From NCBI GenBank assembly GCA_030686995.1, contig CM060698.1, forward strand, positions 139,578,606-139,642,605: 64,000 nucleotides of DNA. The letters run 5' to 3'. The DNA is from Artemisia argyi. Lineage: Eukaryota; Streptophyta; Magnoliopsida; Asterales; Asteraceae. Under the pieces are notes generated by a model. It saw nothing but the letters and a program-made list of their open reading frames with translations, had not been told where the DNA came from and ran no database searches. The first letter of the stretch is position 1, and each line of letters starts with the position of its first letter. Below, one piece after another: positions 34,267-46,120 of the stretch. Made by a program: the position numbers and the translations under genes.

Positions 34267-36762
34267 TATACCCTTACACTTGAGATTTGCTTGTCCTCAA
34301 GCAAATGCGCTTTTATTATACTCAAAAGACAAGTTAGGGGTCATTTAACACTAATATAAAAGTAATTACAACAAATAATCGTTCCACTAAAGACCAATAG
34401 ACAAGCACGGAGGTCATATACAAGCACCTCACAAATAGTGTTTAGATACTCACATCTCTCGGGTGTAATAAAGTAATATAACATTATGGAAATGGAAGGT
34501 ATCTCTCACTACCTGTCATAGCAAAATAGATTACCATAGGCTTGGGAAAGGATCAAACCTCCACCACATGGCGTAAGCACCTAGGATAAACTATCAAAGA
34601 GGTCTTTTAAAGGGTTGTAACGTTAGGTATAGGGATATGAATTACACGGTTTTGTTGGATAAAGGAAGTTTTACTGGTGGCGAGTTAACAATCTTGGTTA
34701 ATTACATGTACAATATGGCATTGCTAAGCCAAGACTAGACTCGACTTAAGCTAATAAATGAAAAATAACAAAAATATAAAATGAACATAGAATAAAAAGG
34801 GATGGTAGTCCGTATGTTTTTCTCTCTTTTTTTTTTCTTTTTTTTTTTTCTCTTTTTCTATGTATTTTTTTTTTCTTGATTTTTCGATTTTTTTTTTTTT
34901 TTTTTTTTTTTTTGCATACACTCTTACCCTACCATCCAAACTAATACATCATAGGGAGTGGAATTCCCCTTACACTTGAATTTTTACATACTTTACAATT
35001 AACTAAACTAATGACTCAAATTAAGAAAATCAAAACACTTGGAGCACTTTTAAGATTAACGTACGTATGGGGGTAATAATATTATGTTCTTCCCCATTAC
35101 TCCATAAAATAAGTACTTACCCATGAGTCCCAATCGTCCCAAAACAATATGTACAAGGATATGACTCGACTTAGCAACCATGTAATCAATTAGAAAGTTA
35201 ACTTAGGGTTTAACAAATAACAATAATGCACTAAAAATGAGCACATACACGGAAGGCTAAGGCGATTTGGTTGTACATTTAAGTGGGGTGTAACAAATTC
35301 TTCCTTTAAGTAAAATGCTTAAAGTTAGAAACGAAAAGATAGGCTCGGAGGGGTGTACTAGGGGTTTCGTGTACTAAAAATGAGTACAACGCTAAGGGTG
35401 TGGGAAAAATTAGTTGACTTAACTAGTCAAGTAGTATGACTTAAATGGTCAAGTAATTATGATACGGGTTTAACACAAGGGTGATCCTAATGCCTCTTAT
35501 CATGTAGTAAATCCTACCACACGAATGTAGTCTCACTAGCGGTCTCGGGATGCATCACTAACGCAAGTTCTAGAATCTAAATGCTACCGGTACACTCATA
35601 AGCACTAATAATGAATGCTTTTCCTATCAAATCTAAAGGCGAACCTCACATATTTAGGTGGAAAATTTTTCTGAATATACGGTTATGTGCTAGTCATACA
35701 ATCTCCTATCTATGAGACGCTTGCTATGGCTAAAGTTTCACTCCTAAATGTTGTAAAAAATTTTAAATTTGGCGCTAAAATTGCACTAACAAGTATTTCT
35801 CATAGTTTTATTACACATCTACCATCAAACAAAACAAACTCAAGCGAAAGTGCATATGTAAGGGATCATCTTTTTACCCTCCCCTTACACTTAAGATGAA
35901 CATTGTCCCCAATGTTCAAGTAAAGAATGTAAAAGTGAAAAAGTAAAGAGAATGAAATCAAATACTCCCCTGATTCGCTCGGTATGGATTATAGGTTGGC
36001 CAGGTTAAATCTTCCTCCAAGAAAATGAACAATTAAAGTTTTCCTTCCAGAGTATAAATCATCTTCTTGTCATACATAACCTGTAAAACCTGACAAAATA
36101 GACAAGACAACCTCGCGTAAAATCGGCGGCATCCTATATAAGTTACTAAATCCTAGAAAACAAAGTAAGATATAATGCTTGTGGAATGAAGTTTGCAGAT
36201 CTCCTGGAGATTATAAAACTTAATAATTCACAAAAACCATAAGACTCCGTTAGAAAAACAAAACCGGTAAAATTTCCAGATTTTAACTCCTGACGCCGTC
36301 AAGAGTAAACCTCTGACGCCGTCAGAATGGACCTGCAGAAATTCTTATGTTAAGTTTCCGGAAAATTTCTGGAAAAACTTGGTCCTACTTCCTGGAAAAT
36401 CCTGCAAAACTTCATTATGACTCAATACAAGCATTTGACTCTAACAAATACGAATATACATGCTCATTTAATATTGTGAAGAATCATGATCCGTTTGTTT
36501 CTTAAAAACATATTTGGGGTTTCCCCTTACACTTATCTTTTGCACAAATACTTTTAAGTTGGAGTTAAGACTAGGTCAAACAACATATTAAAGTATTTCC
36601 ACATTTTATTTAGAGACATGATCTACCAACAATAAAAATAAAACATGCATACGGAAGCAAATAACAAATAAACAAATAAAATCACACAAAACATGGGTTG
36701 CCTCCCAAGAAGCGCTTTTCTTTATTTACGAGTCTTGTAGCTAGACTCAAGGTCATGGGTTA
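34267..36762 (-). other. Non-coding 3' interior of element D
   Basis: Counterpart of 9793-12284 in A. It contains a T-rich run (34826-34917), the palindrome at 35898-35917 beside a purine tract (on the minus strand), and a TGACGCCGTCA pair 23 bp apart (36291, 36314). No gene. Confidence 0.7.
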
Positions 36763-37340
36763 CTACGTTTTCTCATCATTGGTTCCACTCTCTAGGTCGT
36801 CTTCTAAACCAGTTTTGTATTCCGGACCTAGTTGCAAACACTCTTTGTAGAAACCAAGCATCCTATTTATAACATACTCTACTCCTCTACGTCTATCCTC
36901 CTCATTCCTATAATAGGCCACTTGCTTATGTTCCTTTTCGAAATTAGAGAGACGGCGGTATTGTTCGATCTTGTAGGGCATTTGATAAGCAACCTCATCA
37001 TTCTCTTTCTTGAACCTAACTATCCCTAAAGTCGGATCATAACTCATCCTAGTGGCTTCAACAAATGGTTTTCCGAATACTATTTGACTTAGGCAAGCAT
37101 CTATCACCGGACGAATGTCTTCTACTATCATAAAATCGATTTCATAGGTAAGATTCCCTATAATCACATGTAATCCCTTCACTCTTCCTGCAAAATTACT
37201 TATCCGATTCATACCGGGCATCAACCTAAAATTGAGTTGCTTCTTCATCACCCAATTGTAATAAGTCCTAGTCATGATGTTCACGGGGGATCTAAGGTCG
37301 ATGTAAGCTTTCCATATATGCATGTACCCGATATTACATG
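36763..37340 (-). pseudogene. Retropepsin-like domain of element D
   Basis: The 186-aa ORF has AYIDLRSPVNIMTRTYYNW at the active-site position (Asp-Leu-Arg-Ser in place of D-S/T-G), then MHVxxGN-like LHVIIGNLTYEIDFMIVED, and SQIVFGKPFVEATRM, the usual retropepsin flap and C-terminal pattern. A conserved tail follows, KIEQYRRLSNFEKEHKQVAY and GVEYVINRMLGFYKECLQLG, which I know as a common module in composite-family retroelement proteins. A frameshift near 37325 separates it from Gag. The missing Gly at the active site makes protease activity doubtful. Confidence 0.65.
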
Positions 37341-38549
37341 GGATGTTAATGTTAGAGGGGTCTCCATTTTGATAAGGGGGTTGCCAAAGATATATGTTCT
37401 CTCGGGACTATCGAATAAATCCTTATGGTATTCCCGTTCTTCCTTGGTTGGCAACTTATCAAAGTATTCTTCTATAGGTTCTACCTCCTCTAATTCTTCA
37501 TCCTTATTAACCTCAACTTCCCTACTCTCATCCTTACTATCGGCTTCTACTCTAACTTCATCCTTGTCACTCTCCTCTATCTCCTTATCTATCAGCTTAA
37601 TGGTGACAACATTGACAAAGTGGTCATGTTTGGATGATGAGGGGTCCTTAATTTGGGTTCCACTAATGGTGTCCCTAGTGTCCTTCCTAGGTGTGATTAA
37701 GGCTTGGTTGTTGAGGGCTTTCAACAAGTTGTCAATCTTGTTGGTCATCTCCGTTTGTTGTTGGTTGAATTCGGTTTCAAACCTAGCTATGCGGGCTTCT
37801 TGAGATGCCATGAACTTTGACATCAATCCTTCAAGATTTTTGGTACTACCATAGTTGTTAGAAGGATTGTTGTTGAAAGTACGGTTGGATGGTGGACCGT
37901 TTGGTTGGTAACGATTAGGCGGATTGGAGGAATTGGTTTGATTTTGTTTCCACCTAAGGTTTGGGTGATTTTTCCAAGAGGGGTTGTATGAATCACCGTA
38001 TGTGTTTGGCTCGGGCTTGAAAGTGTACCACTTATCTCCCGCTTCGTCGGTACGCGTGGATGCGTAGTCCGCAAAAGCTGTTCCGGAGAGTTCCACACAA
38101 TCACGAGTGTCATGGGGACCACTACATAATTCGCATGAAGAAGTGATTTTGTTCACTTGGCTTGAAGGCTTCGGAGCTTCGTAAGATTTCATGAGAAACT
38201 TGACTTGGTCCTCAAGTTCCATGATCCTACGGTCGGGAGTGCTAGAATTGTTCGAAGGCAAAGATATTGCTTTGACCGTTTTGTTCAAGTCACGGGGATC
38301 GTTCCAACTTTCGTTGTCATAGAGAGCAAGATCTTCTATGAGTTCCCATGATTGTTCCGCACTAAGATCACGTAGCTTACCACCGGCCGATTGGTCAATG
38401 GCTCGCCTCGTGGAGATGTCGATATGGTCATAAAAAATTTGGACTTGGAGCCAAAGATCTATGCCATGATGAGGGACTTTTTGGAGTAAGTCCTTAAAAT
38501 GAGTCCATGCTTCATAAAGAGATTCATTTTGACGTTGTTGGAACATCAA
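37281..38549 (-). CDS. gag: Gag capsid end, zinc knuckle and C-terminal region of element D
   Basis: 422 aa. It begins inside the capsid domain (MMFQQRQNESLYEAWTHFKD, LLQKVPHHGIDLWLQVQIF, AGGKLRDLSAEQSWELIEDL), then has a CCHC-like knuckle CELCSGPHDTRDC, an Asn/Pro-rich stretch, a helical region (FMASQEARIARFETEFNQQQ) and an acidic Glu/Asp/Lys tail. The upstream Gag half is in the same frame, split off by a TAA (38592-38594). Its C-terminal half has no counterpart in element A. Confidence 0.8.
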   Translation of the reverse strand: MMFQQRQNESLYEAWTHFKDLLQKVPHHGIDLWLQVQIFYDHIDISTRRAIDQSAGGKLRDLSAEQSWELIEDLALYDNESWNDPRDLNKTVKAISLPSNNSSTPDRRIMELEDQVKFLMKSYEAPKPSSQVNKITSSCELCSGPHDTRDCVELSGTAFADYASTRTDEAGDKWYTFKPEPNTYGDSYNPSWKNHPNLRWKQNQTNSSNPPNRYQPNGPPSNRTFNNNPSNNYGSTKNLEGLMSKFMASQEARIARFETEFNQQQTEMTNKIDNLLKALNNQALITPRKDTRDTISGTQIKDPSSSKHDHFVNVVTIKLIDKEIEESDKDEVRVEADSKDESREVEVNKDEELEEVEPIEEYFDKLPTKEEREYHKDLFDSPERTYIFGNPLIKMETPLTLTSHVISGTCIYGKLTSTLDPP

Positions 38550-38591
38550 GATGTCATTTCTAAGCTTAGTAGTTCTCCCCGGTGGGAAAAA

Positions 38592-38999
38592 TTAAGCAAG
38601 GAAACGAGTGGTGAGATCATCCCATATGGTGATGGATCCCGCGGGTAAACGCTCAAGCCATTGACTAGCTTGATCCCGTAGAGAGAATTGGAATAGGCGT
38701 AAACGGGTAGTCTCTCTAGTTTCAACACCTAGGTCTATGGAATCTACGATTTTGAGAAAGTCCTTAAGATGTTGGTTTGGATCTTCGGAACGAAGTCCAT
38801 GGAATGCACATCCGCTTTGCACCAACCGGATGGTGTCGGATCGCAAGGCGGTCACATTGGCTCCGGTGAGCTCAATGGTGTTTCGGTAGCCTTGATGGCT
38901 AGGTCGGGAATACTCTTCTAAGGTTCGGGGCCTAAGGGGTTCTAGTGGTGGGTTTTGTTGTGGTGGGATGACGGGTTCAAAGATGTTACCACCTTCCAT
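38592..38999 (-). CDS. gag: Gag N-terminal half of element D
   Basis: 135 aa, ATG at 38999, ending at a TAA where relatives have Gln (CAA to TAA). It is nearly identical to the first 130 residues of element A's Gag: NIFEPVIPPQQNPPLEPLRP, SGCAFHGLRSEDPNQHLKDF, SLRDQASQWLERLPAGSI. Together with 37281-38549 it makes one Gag with a single nonsense codon. Confidence 0.85.
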   Translation of the reverse strand: MEGGNIFEPVIPPQQNPPLEPLRPRTLEEYSRPSHQGYRNTIELTGANVTALRSDTIRLVQSGCAFHGLRSEDPNQHLKDFLKIVDSIDLGVETRETTRLRLFQFSLRDQASQWLERLPAGSITIWDDLTTRFLA

Positions 39000-39145
39000 G
39001 ATGTCGGATGGTAAAGATTACGAACAAAGACACGAAGAATTAAGATAGACTAAAGAAGACCTAAAAAATAAAAATAAAATCTTACTAGAAAGGAATCTAG
39101 CAAGTAGACCTAATAAAAAGAAATTCTAACCTAGACAATAACTAT

Positions 39146-39164
39146 TCCCCGGGCTGCGGCGCCA
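39146..39164 (-). other. Primer binding site of element D (tRNA-Asp)
   Basis: On the minus strand TGGCGCCGCAGCCCGGGGA, six bases after the 5' LTR; one base closer to tRNA-Asp than the site in A. Confidence 0.8.
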
Positions 39165-39170
39165 AAAACT

Positions 39171-40516
39171 TGATGCGTGGGAATCGCAACAGGCTTTACC
39201 TCTTGAGGGATCTCGAGAAGCTTACAACCCCCACCAGGCAGTGTACCTGATCGTTGTAGTATAGTATAGTGACAAGTACCGGGGGATTGATCATTCAGCT
39301 TAGGAATAGTGTCGCTAGGATTAGAAAACCTAATTACTAGTTCTAAAAGTGAAGGATGATTATTTTTGTGTTTTTATATTTTATGGAAAGCAAATTAAAA
39401 TCTCAGGTTTTGGAAGAGTGGGCGGAATTAGTTGCTATTCAACTAACCCTATACTAAAATACAATCAAAATAAAATAATAAAAATGAAAATAAACTAATT
39501 TATATTAAAGTTGTGAGCAGTAATTGGAGAAAATGTGTTTACTTAGATTTCACTACTCCCTAGATATCTTTTACACGTTAATTACTTGTTATAATTGCAT
39601 GGATGACGGATTGTATTCCTTAATACCATTCATGGGGTGGCATACATAACTCCCCAATTCTATGAGCTCTTATCTCCTCCTACACCATGCCCAGCACAAC
39701 TATAGGGATTGTAAACAGTGGCTCATGCATTAAATACAACCAATAAAGACCTAGTACGCCTCGGTTCATGTTTCTTAAGACGTTCAAGCATGTTACCATT
39801 TGGAGATCTGCCAGTTTTCTTAAGCCTAACATATAAAATCATTTATCCAAGACAAGAATAAACAAGTAATCAACACATAATCAATATCTAGGTTTCATTA
39901 GATCTAAGCAAACACAAAGGAGATCTAGCCTAGCATAATGGAATTGAGACAAGAACAAGACATAGACAACCAACACATAGACATATTGATTGAATTAGAA
40001 GAACACTTATCTCAATTACAATGCAAGGTATCAAGGGTTTGGAACCCTTGAAAAACCTGTAAAAGTTCCACCAAAATCGTCTTTAGGGTTTCTCCAAAAC
40101 TTCTCTTTTTAATGTGAAAAACTAGAAAACTATATATAGGAAAATCGGGGTGACGGCGTCAAGAACAAAGGTGTGACGCCGTCATCTCGCCGCCAAATAC
40201 TTCCTCGGACGGCCTTGATCTACTTCTGACGCCCTGTGTGACGCCGTCATGAGCTACGGATTTTAATTCTTGGGGTTTGACGCCGTCAAGAGTTTACTCT
40301 TGACGCCTTCATGTACTGTTCCAGCATGGAAAATTAAGACTTTGCCGTTTTCTTCACTTTTATGCTCCAAAAACGTCCAAAATGGCTTCTTTTCCAGAAT
40401 TCACTCTCCAAGTACCTAAAATCACAAAAGGAACGATTTAGGGCAATATTTGATCAAATAAAGTCGGATTCGGGCTTAAATGACCCCCTAAAAACGGATC
40501 ATTTTTCGCCTCATCA
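39171..40516 (-). repeat. Element D 5' LTR
   Basis: 1346 bp, TGATGCGTGG to CCTCATCA in plus-strand reading. The palindromes at 40151, 40174, 40239, 40278 and 40301 are better preserved than in the 3' LTR. The antisense tRNA-Asp-like block is also present (about 39250-39274, here on the plus strand). Confidence 0.93.
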
Positions 40517-40521
40517 AGCTT

Positions 40522-41202
40522 GCCGACCGATCTACGTCTCGTCCAATTGGCATAGCTGAGGATATTTTTGTCAATGTTGGGAAATTTCATTTCCCTGTGG
40601 ATTTTGTGGTTGTTGATTTCGATGCCGATCCACGGGTTCCTCTCATTCTCGGGAGAGGTTTCCTACGTACCGGTCGTGCCTTAATTGATGTTTATGACGA
40701 GGAGATTACTTTACGTGTTGGAAACGAAGCCGTCACTTTTAACCTTGATCAAACCGCGAGATACTCCTCCGATTACGATGTTTCTTCCGTCAACCGTATT
40801 GATGTTATCGATGAACTTACGGAGGAGTATGCTCAAGAATTTCTTGGTTTCACCGATAATGCTTCGAGTGGCAATCCCACTCCTTCTTTTGAACCGATCA
40901 TCTCCGATTCTTCCCCTTCCCTCACTCCGTTTGAGGGAAGTGATCTCGCTTGGGAAGAAATCAATGCTTGTCTTGCAAATGAATCATTTTCACCAGAAAT
41001 TAATAATAACAACTTTGATCCGGAAGGGGACATTTTATTAATTGAAAAATTGTTAAACGAAAAACCGATTGTTTCTTCCCCTCCGGTTGATTTAAAAATG
41101 GCAGATGTAAAAGAAGTTAAGCCGTCTATTGAGAATCCTCCGGAGCTCGAGCTCAAGGATTTGCCTCCTCATCTCGAATACGCATACTTGGAAAAAAAAT
41201 AA
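40522..41202 (+). pseudogene. Protease remainder and linker of element C
   Basis: Continues the protease frame broken by D: PIGIAEDIFVNVGKFHFPVD, FVVVDFDADPRVPLILGRGF, LRTGRALIDVYDEEITLRVG are the usual second half of the Athila retropepsin. An acidic linker follows, ending ELELKDLPPHLEYAYLE. The frame then breaks in an 8-A run (41192-41199), where one extra A leads to TAA. Confidence 0.85.
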
Positions 41203-44055
41203 TAAATTACCGGTTATAATATCAAAAGGCCTTAAAGATGAGGAGAAGACACGACTCTTAGATGTGCTTCGGAAGCATAAAAGTGCGATTGCTTGGCAAA
41301 TATCCGACATAAAGGGAATCAACCCTCGATTTTGTACTCATAAGATTCTTCTTGAGGATAATCACAAAGCTTCTGTCCAGCAACAACGATGGGTTAATCC
41401 ACAAATCCATGAAGTGAGCAAAAAGGAAGTTATAAAACTCCTTGATGCTGGAATGATTTATCCAATCTCGGATCATGGGTTAGCCTGGTTCATTGTGTGC
41501 CAAAGAAGGGCGGAATCACTGTTGTGAAGAATGACGATAATGAGCTTATACCGACTCGACTTGTGACCGGATGGAGAGTTTGTATCGACTATCGAAAGTT
41601 GAATGATGCGACACGTAAAGACCATTTCCCGCTCCCTTTTATGGACCAAATGCTTGAACGTTTAGCGGGAAATGAGTTCTATTGTTTTCTGGATGGATTT
41701 TCTGGGTACTTTCAAATTCTCATTGATCCCCAGGATCAAGAAAAGACCACTTTTACATGCCCGTATGGAACATTTGCCTATCGTAGAATGCCCTTTGGCT
41801 TATGTAACGCTCCAGGCACGTTTCAATGGTGTATGATGGCCATTTTCTCAGATATGATTGAAAAAACCATGGAAGTGTTCATGGACGATTTCTCCGTCTA
41901 TGGAAATTCTTTCGACTCTTGCCTCTTCCATTTAGAAAGAATGCTAATTCGGTGTGAAAACACTAATTTAGTTCTAAATTGGGAGAAGTGCCACTTCATG
42001 GTTAAAGAGGGAATAGTCCTCGGCCATAAGATATCCAAATCTGGAATTGAGGTGGATCAGGCAAAAGTCGATGTTATTGCTAAATTACCACACCCGACTA
42101 CCGTCAAAGGAATCCGAAGTTTCCTTGGTCATGCTGGCTTTTACCGACATTTTATTCAAGACTTCTCCAAAATAGCCCGGCCTCTGACCCACCTTTTAGA
42201 AAAAGATGCTCCGTTTAACTTCACGAATGAATGCGTCGATGCATTTAATGTTTTAAAGAAGAAGTTAACGGAGGCACCAATCTTAGTTGCCCCCGATTGG
42301 AACTTACCATTTGAGCTAATGTGTGATGCAAGCGATTATGCCATTGGTGCAGTTCTGGGGCAACGTAAGAACAAGTATTTTCAGCCTATACACTATGCAA
42401 GCAAGACCATGAATGACGCCCAACATCATTATACAACTACCGAAAAGGAAATGTTAGCGGTTGTCTATGCTTTTGAGAAATTTAGGTCTTATTTGCTTCT
42501 TAAAATATGCATAGTGTATACGGACCACTCAGCCCTAAAGTACTTAATGGCTAAACAAGATACGAAGCCACGTTTAATGCGGTGGGTTCTTTTGCTCCAA
42601 GAATTTAATGTCGAAATACGAGACAAGAAAGGAGCTGAGAATCTTGCTGCCGATCACCTTTCACGACTTGAGAACCCCCATCAAAGTGTTCTCGAGAATA
42701 AGGAAATTAATGATGCTTTTCCTCTCGAGACACTTGGGAGTGTGACCAAAACTGACCAAAGTACCCCATGGTTCGCCGATTTTGCGAATTATCATGAGGG
42801 GAAATTCATTAGGAAAGGGATGTCGTCCCAACAAAAGAAGAAATTCTTTAAAGATGTCCAACATTATTTTTGGGACGACCCCTACTTGTTTAAAGTCTAT
42901 GCGGATCAAGTGATCCGGCGGTGTGTTCACGATACGGATGCTGTTGAAATTCTAAAGGCATGTCATAGTGGACCCACGGGGGGACAACATGGTGCCAATT
43001 TCACCGCTAAGAAGGTTTTCGATTCCGGCTTCTATTGGCCGATGATATATCGGGATGCCCATGAATTGGTGAAAACATGTGATTCTTGCCAACGTCAAGG
43101 GAAAATCTCTCAAAGGGATGAAATGCCGCAAAATGCGATTCAAGTTTGTGAGATTTTTGACGTTTGGGGCATCGATTTCATGGGGCCATTCCCGTCGTCT
43201 AGCGGTAACAAATACATTCTCGTAGCCGTCGATTACTTATCAAAATGGGTTGAAGCGAAGGCGATCCCCACCAATGACGCCCGAGTGGTTGTTAAGTTTT
43301 TAAAGAGTCTCTTTGCCCGATTTGGTGCACCTAGAGCCATCATAAGCGATCGTGGGACCTATTTTTGCAATGATCAATTTGCGAAAGTTATGCTTAAATA
43401 TGGTGTCACACATCGTCTTTCCACGGCTTATCATCCACAAACGAGTGGTCAAGTTGAGGTCTCCAATCGTGGTTTAAAACGTATACTTGAAAGGACAGTA
43501 GGAGAACACCGTGCCTCTTGGGCCGACAAATTAGAAGATGCATTATCGGCTTTCCGGACCGCTTACAAGACCCCAATTGGGTGTACTCCATATAAGCTGG
43601 TTTACGGGAAAGCTTGTCATTTGCCCATCGAACTAGAGCACAAGGCCTACTGGGCCTTAAAACATGCCAACTTTGACTTGAAAACCGCGGGTGATCATAG
43701 AAAAATTCAATTGAATGAGTTAGTAGAACTCCGTGATCAAGCTTACGAGAATTCTTTGATTTACAAAGAGAAAACAAAAAGAATTCATGATGCCAAGATC
43801 AAAGACCGCGTTTTTAACGTTGGTGATCAAGTGCTACTTTTTAATTCTCGGTTAAAGATATTCTCGGGTAAGCTTAAAACCCGTTGGTCTGGACCATTCA
43901 CAATAACCCAAGTTTTCCCTTATGGAACCATTGAGTTAGCTCAACAAGATGGTCCCAATTTTAAGGTGAATGGTCACCGTTTAAAACACTACTTTGGAGG
44001 GGATGTACCGACTGTGGTAGTCCCAGATCTCCAAACTTTCCCCAAGGACAATTGA
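41203..44055 (+). CDS. pol: Reverse transcriptase, RNase H and integrase of element C
   Basis: The main open frame is 41497-44055 (852 aa); 41203-41496 holds the RT N-terminus in the next frame ([33 protein letters not shown]), joined through a small indel around 41465-41490. RT has [44 protein letters not shown] and catalytic FMDDFSVYG. RNase H has [18 protein letters not shown] and [12 protein letters not shown]. Integrase has the zinc region ([27 protein letters not shown]), then Asp in [10 protein letters not shown], Asp in [14 protein letters not shown], Glu in [14 protein letters not shown], and the tail [16 protein letters not shown]. All catalytic residues are present. This is the best preserved coding stretch in the window. 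Confidence 0.92.
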
Positions 44056-46120
44056 ATTCGGGGATCGAGTCAAGCTCATGTGACTCGGTGAACAAAAACA
44101 AGCGCTTCGTGGGTGGCAACCCATGCTTATCTAATGTCATCTTCTTATATTTCTATTTTCTAACACCTAACGTGAGGAGGGGATGCCTCTTCTACTCTTG
44201 TGTTCCGTGGTTGTTTGTGATGTTTGTTTAGGATTGTCCATAATTTATGATGACTCTCTTGCTCGTTATCATCTCTCCGCTCGAGTTTCATTCATCAGTG
44301 CTACTTGGAAATCCTATATCCGTAAATCTTATCGTCTAATGTTTTCTTTAGCATAATTAATAAACGGCCTAGAATTTTGTTAGGATTACCTTAACTCGTA
44401 AAACATTGAGGACAATGTTTCGTTCTAGTCGGGGGGAGGGTGAATCTTCGATTCGATTTTGACCTTGCATTTTTCACAATAGTCGTGTACTCTTGCAACT
44501 CCGTTTTTCCACCAAAAATGAAAAAAAAAATTGAAAATTTCAAAAAATTTTGATGAAAAAGTCATGAAAAAGTACAAAAAAATGTGAAAAAGTTGAAAAA
44601 GTTGTACAAAAATATAATAAAGTTTGAATAAGTGTTTTGACACCTTGTTGACTTTCTTGCTGGCGAGAGTAGGAATAAATATTTTGACTTGACCGGGCGT
44701 GTTGAGCCCTAGCTTGTTCCCTTAACCAATGATAATCACATAAGCTTGTGCTAGTTTTGTACACCAGGAGCTATAAAATGCGAATTCTTTCTTAAGAATC
44801 TGCAAGTTCCCGTACTTGACTTTATACATGCGCAGCTTAAAAGCTTTCGCTAGTCTTTTACATAAGGAGCTAGAAAACGCGAATTCTTCTTCTAGAATTT
44901 GCAAGTTTCCTTAACTGACTTTATATATGCGTGGCTAATTATCGGCTAAGTATTCGCGGGTTTCATTACTTGGAATCTTAAATTGCGAAGAGCGAGAAAT
45001 GATAGAGTTTATTTAGAAGTTAGATGCTAAACGTGGAGTAGTGGTTCTCTTTAGAGCTCATGAGAGGTACTTGTGGCTTTTTACTCCTATCAGAAACGTC
45101 ACCTATATATAATAGATGTTCTAGGTTAATTAGTGGTATTTCGGTTTGAATAATATTTAGTTCTTTGTTTTCTTAAGAGAATTTTTGCTTTAGAAGTTAG
45201 GTACATATCAAGGAACATCAAAAATAAGAGCAAAAAGTGAAAAAATCAAAAGTCAAAAGTTGATTATCTATGTGGTTTTGGAGCTACCTGATAAGCTTCC
45301 ATTGATGTTGAGAAAAAAGTCAAGAAAGAAAGAAAAAAGTGAAAAGTATGAAAAATATGAGAAAAGTGAAAAAAGTGAAAAATAAAAAAAAGTGAAAGTT
45401 GAAAGTTGTGTCGAATAAGAGCTTATGTATGTAAATAAGTTGTTGGCGCGTGAGGTGCATGTGATAAGTGATTAGTAATCAGTCACATGAGGTGCACGTA
45501 ATCGTACTCCGCAACTTATATCCTTGATATTGTATGTACCCCAAATTCCTTGATGTGGACCGAATTTCTATTGCAGTGGTTCTTAAGAGAAAATGAATAA
45601 CTACTTATCGAAACGAGAAAATATGAAGAAATTCATTTCTCAACAAAAATAAAATATTGAGATACAAAACCTAGGAAATGGGAGTAAGAAGTTTCCACAA
45701 GTAACTTTTATGAGTAGTGTTAGCATCTAATTTGTAGATAAGCTGTGATCTCGTTTGTACGCTTAGTTTGGGAACTTGTGAAAAATCAAGGATGACGATT
45801 TTTATCCGTATGGTCACTTCTTAAATAGAAGTGTTTCTACTCGTTGACCCTAATAATTATTGCAAAATATTGAAAGTTCAACAAACCGTCACAAATATGA
45901 AGTGAGAAAAGTCAAAAAATAGAAAGTGTAAGTGGAATAAAGGAATAAAGAAAAATTTTGGAAAACGGAGCGTTTTCGGGAATAAATGATTTTATTACTT
46001 CTTTCGAACCTCCTTGCTACTTTTCAAAGTTAGTAGGAAGAGTTTTGAAATTATTTATCCCAAAAGCGTGAATTGATCACACTGCGTGAGGACACGGCAA
46101 TACCTTAGTCGGGGGGATTT
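44056..46120 (+). other. Post-pol spacer of element C
   Basis: 2 kb without an env-like ORF. It contains a palindrome AAACATTG-AGGA-CAATGTTT (44401-44420) followed by a G-rich tract GTCGGGGGGAGGG (44429-44441), A-rich runs built of GAAAAAGTGAAAA-like units (44520-44630, 45310-45410), a tandem duplication (44750-44940), and the real polypurine tract GTCGGGGGGATTT (46109-46120) next to the LTR. Confidence 0.7.
44750..44940 (+). repeat. Imperfect tandem duplication, about 99-bp unit
   Basis: Two copies starting GCTAGT at 44750 and 44849 share GGAGCTA, a GAATTCTT-type core, TGCAAGTT and GACTTTATA in the same order, with scattered changes. Confidence 0.7.

Larger units (their letters stand above)
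32921..40516 (-). mobile_element. Element D: non-autonomous Ty3/gypsy element nested in C
   Basis: Two 1346-bp LTRs (32921-34266, 39171-40516), a tRNA-Asp primer site at 39146-39164 and AGCTT duplicated at 32916-32920 and 40517-40521. It is of the same family as A (shared LTRs, primer site, non-coding 3' interior) but on the other strand. It codes for Gag and a retropepsin-like protein, without RT or integrase. Removing D and one AGCTT restores an open protease frame in C, so D came last. Confidence 0.93.

Noticed and set aside
36763..37323. Separate host aspartic protease gene
   Set aside because: It lies inside element D, continues its Gag frame after a frameshift, and belongs to a known retroelement module.
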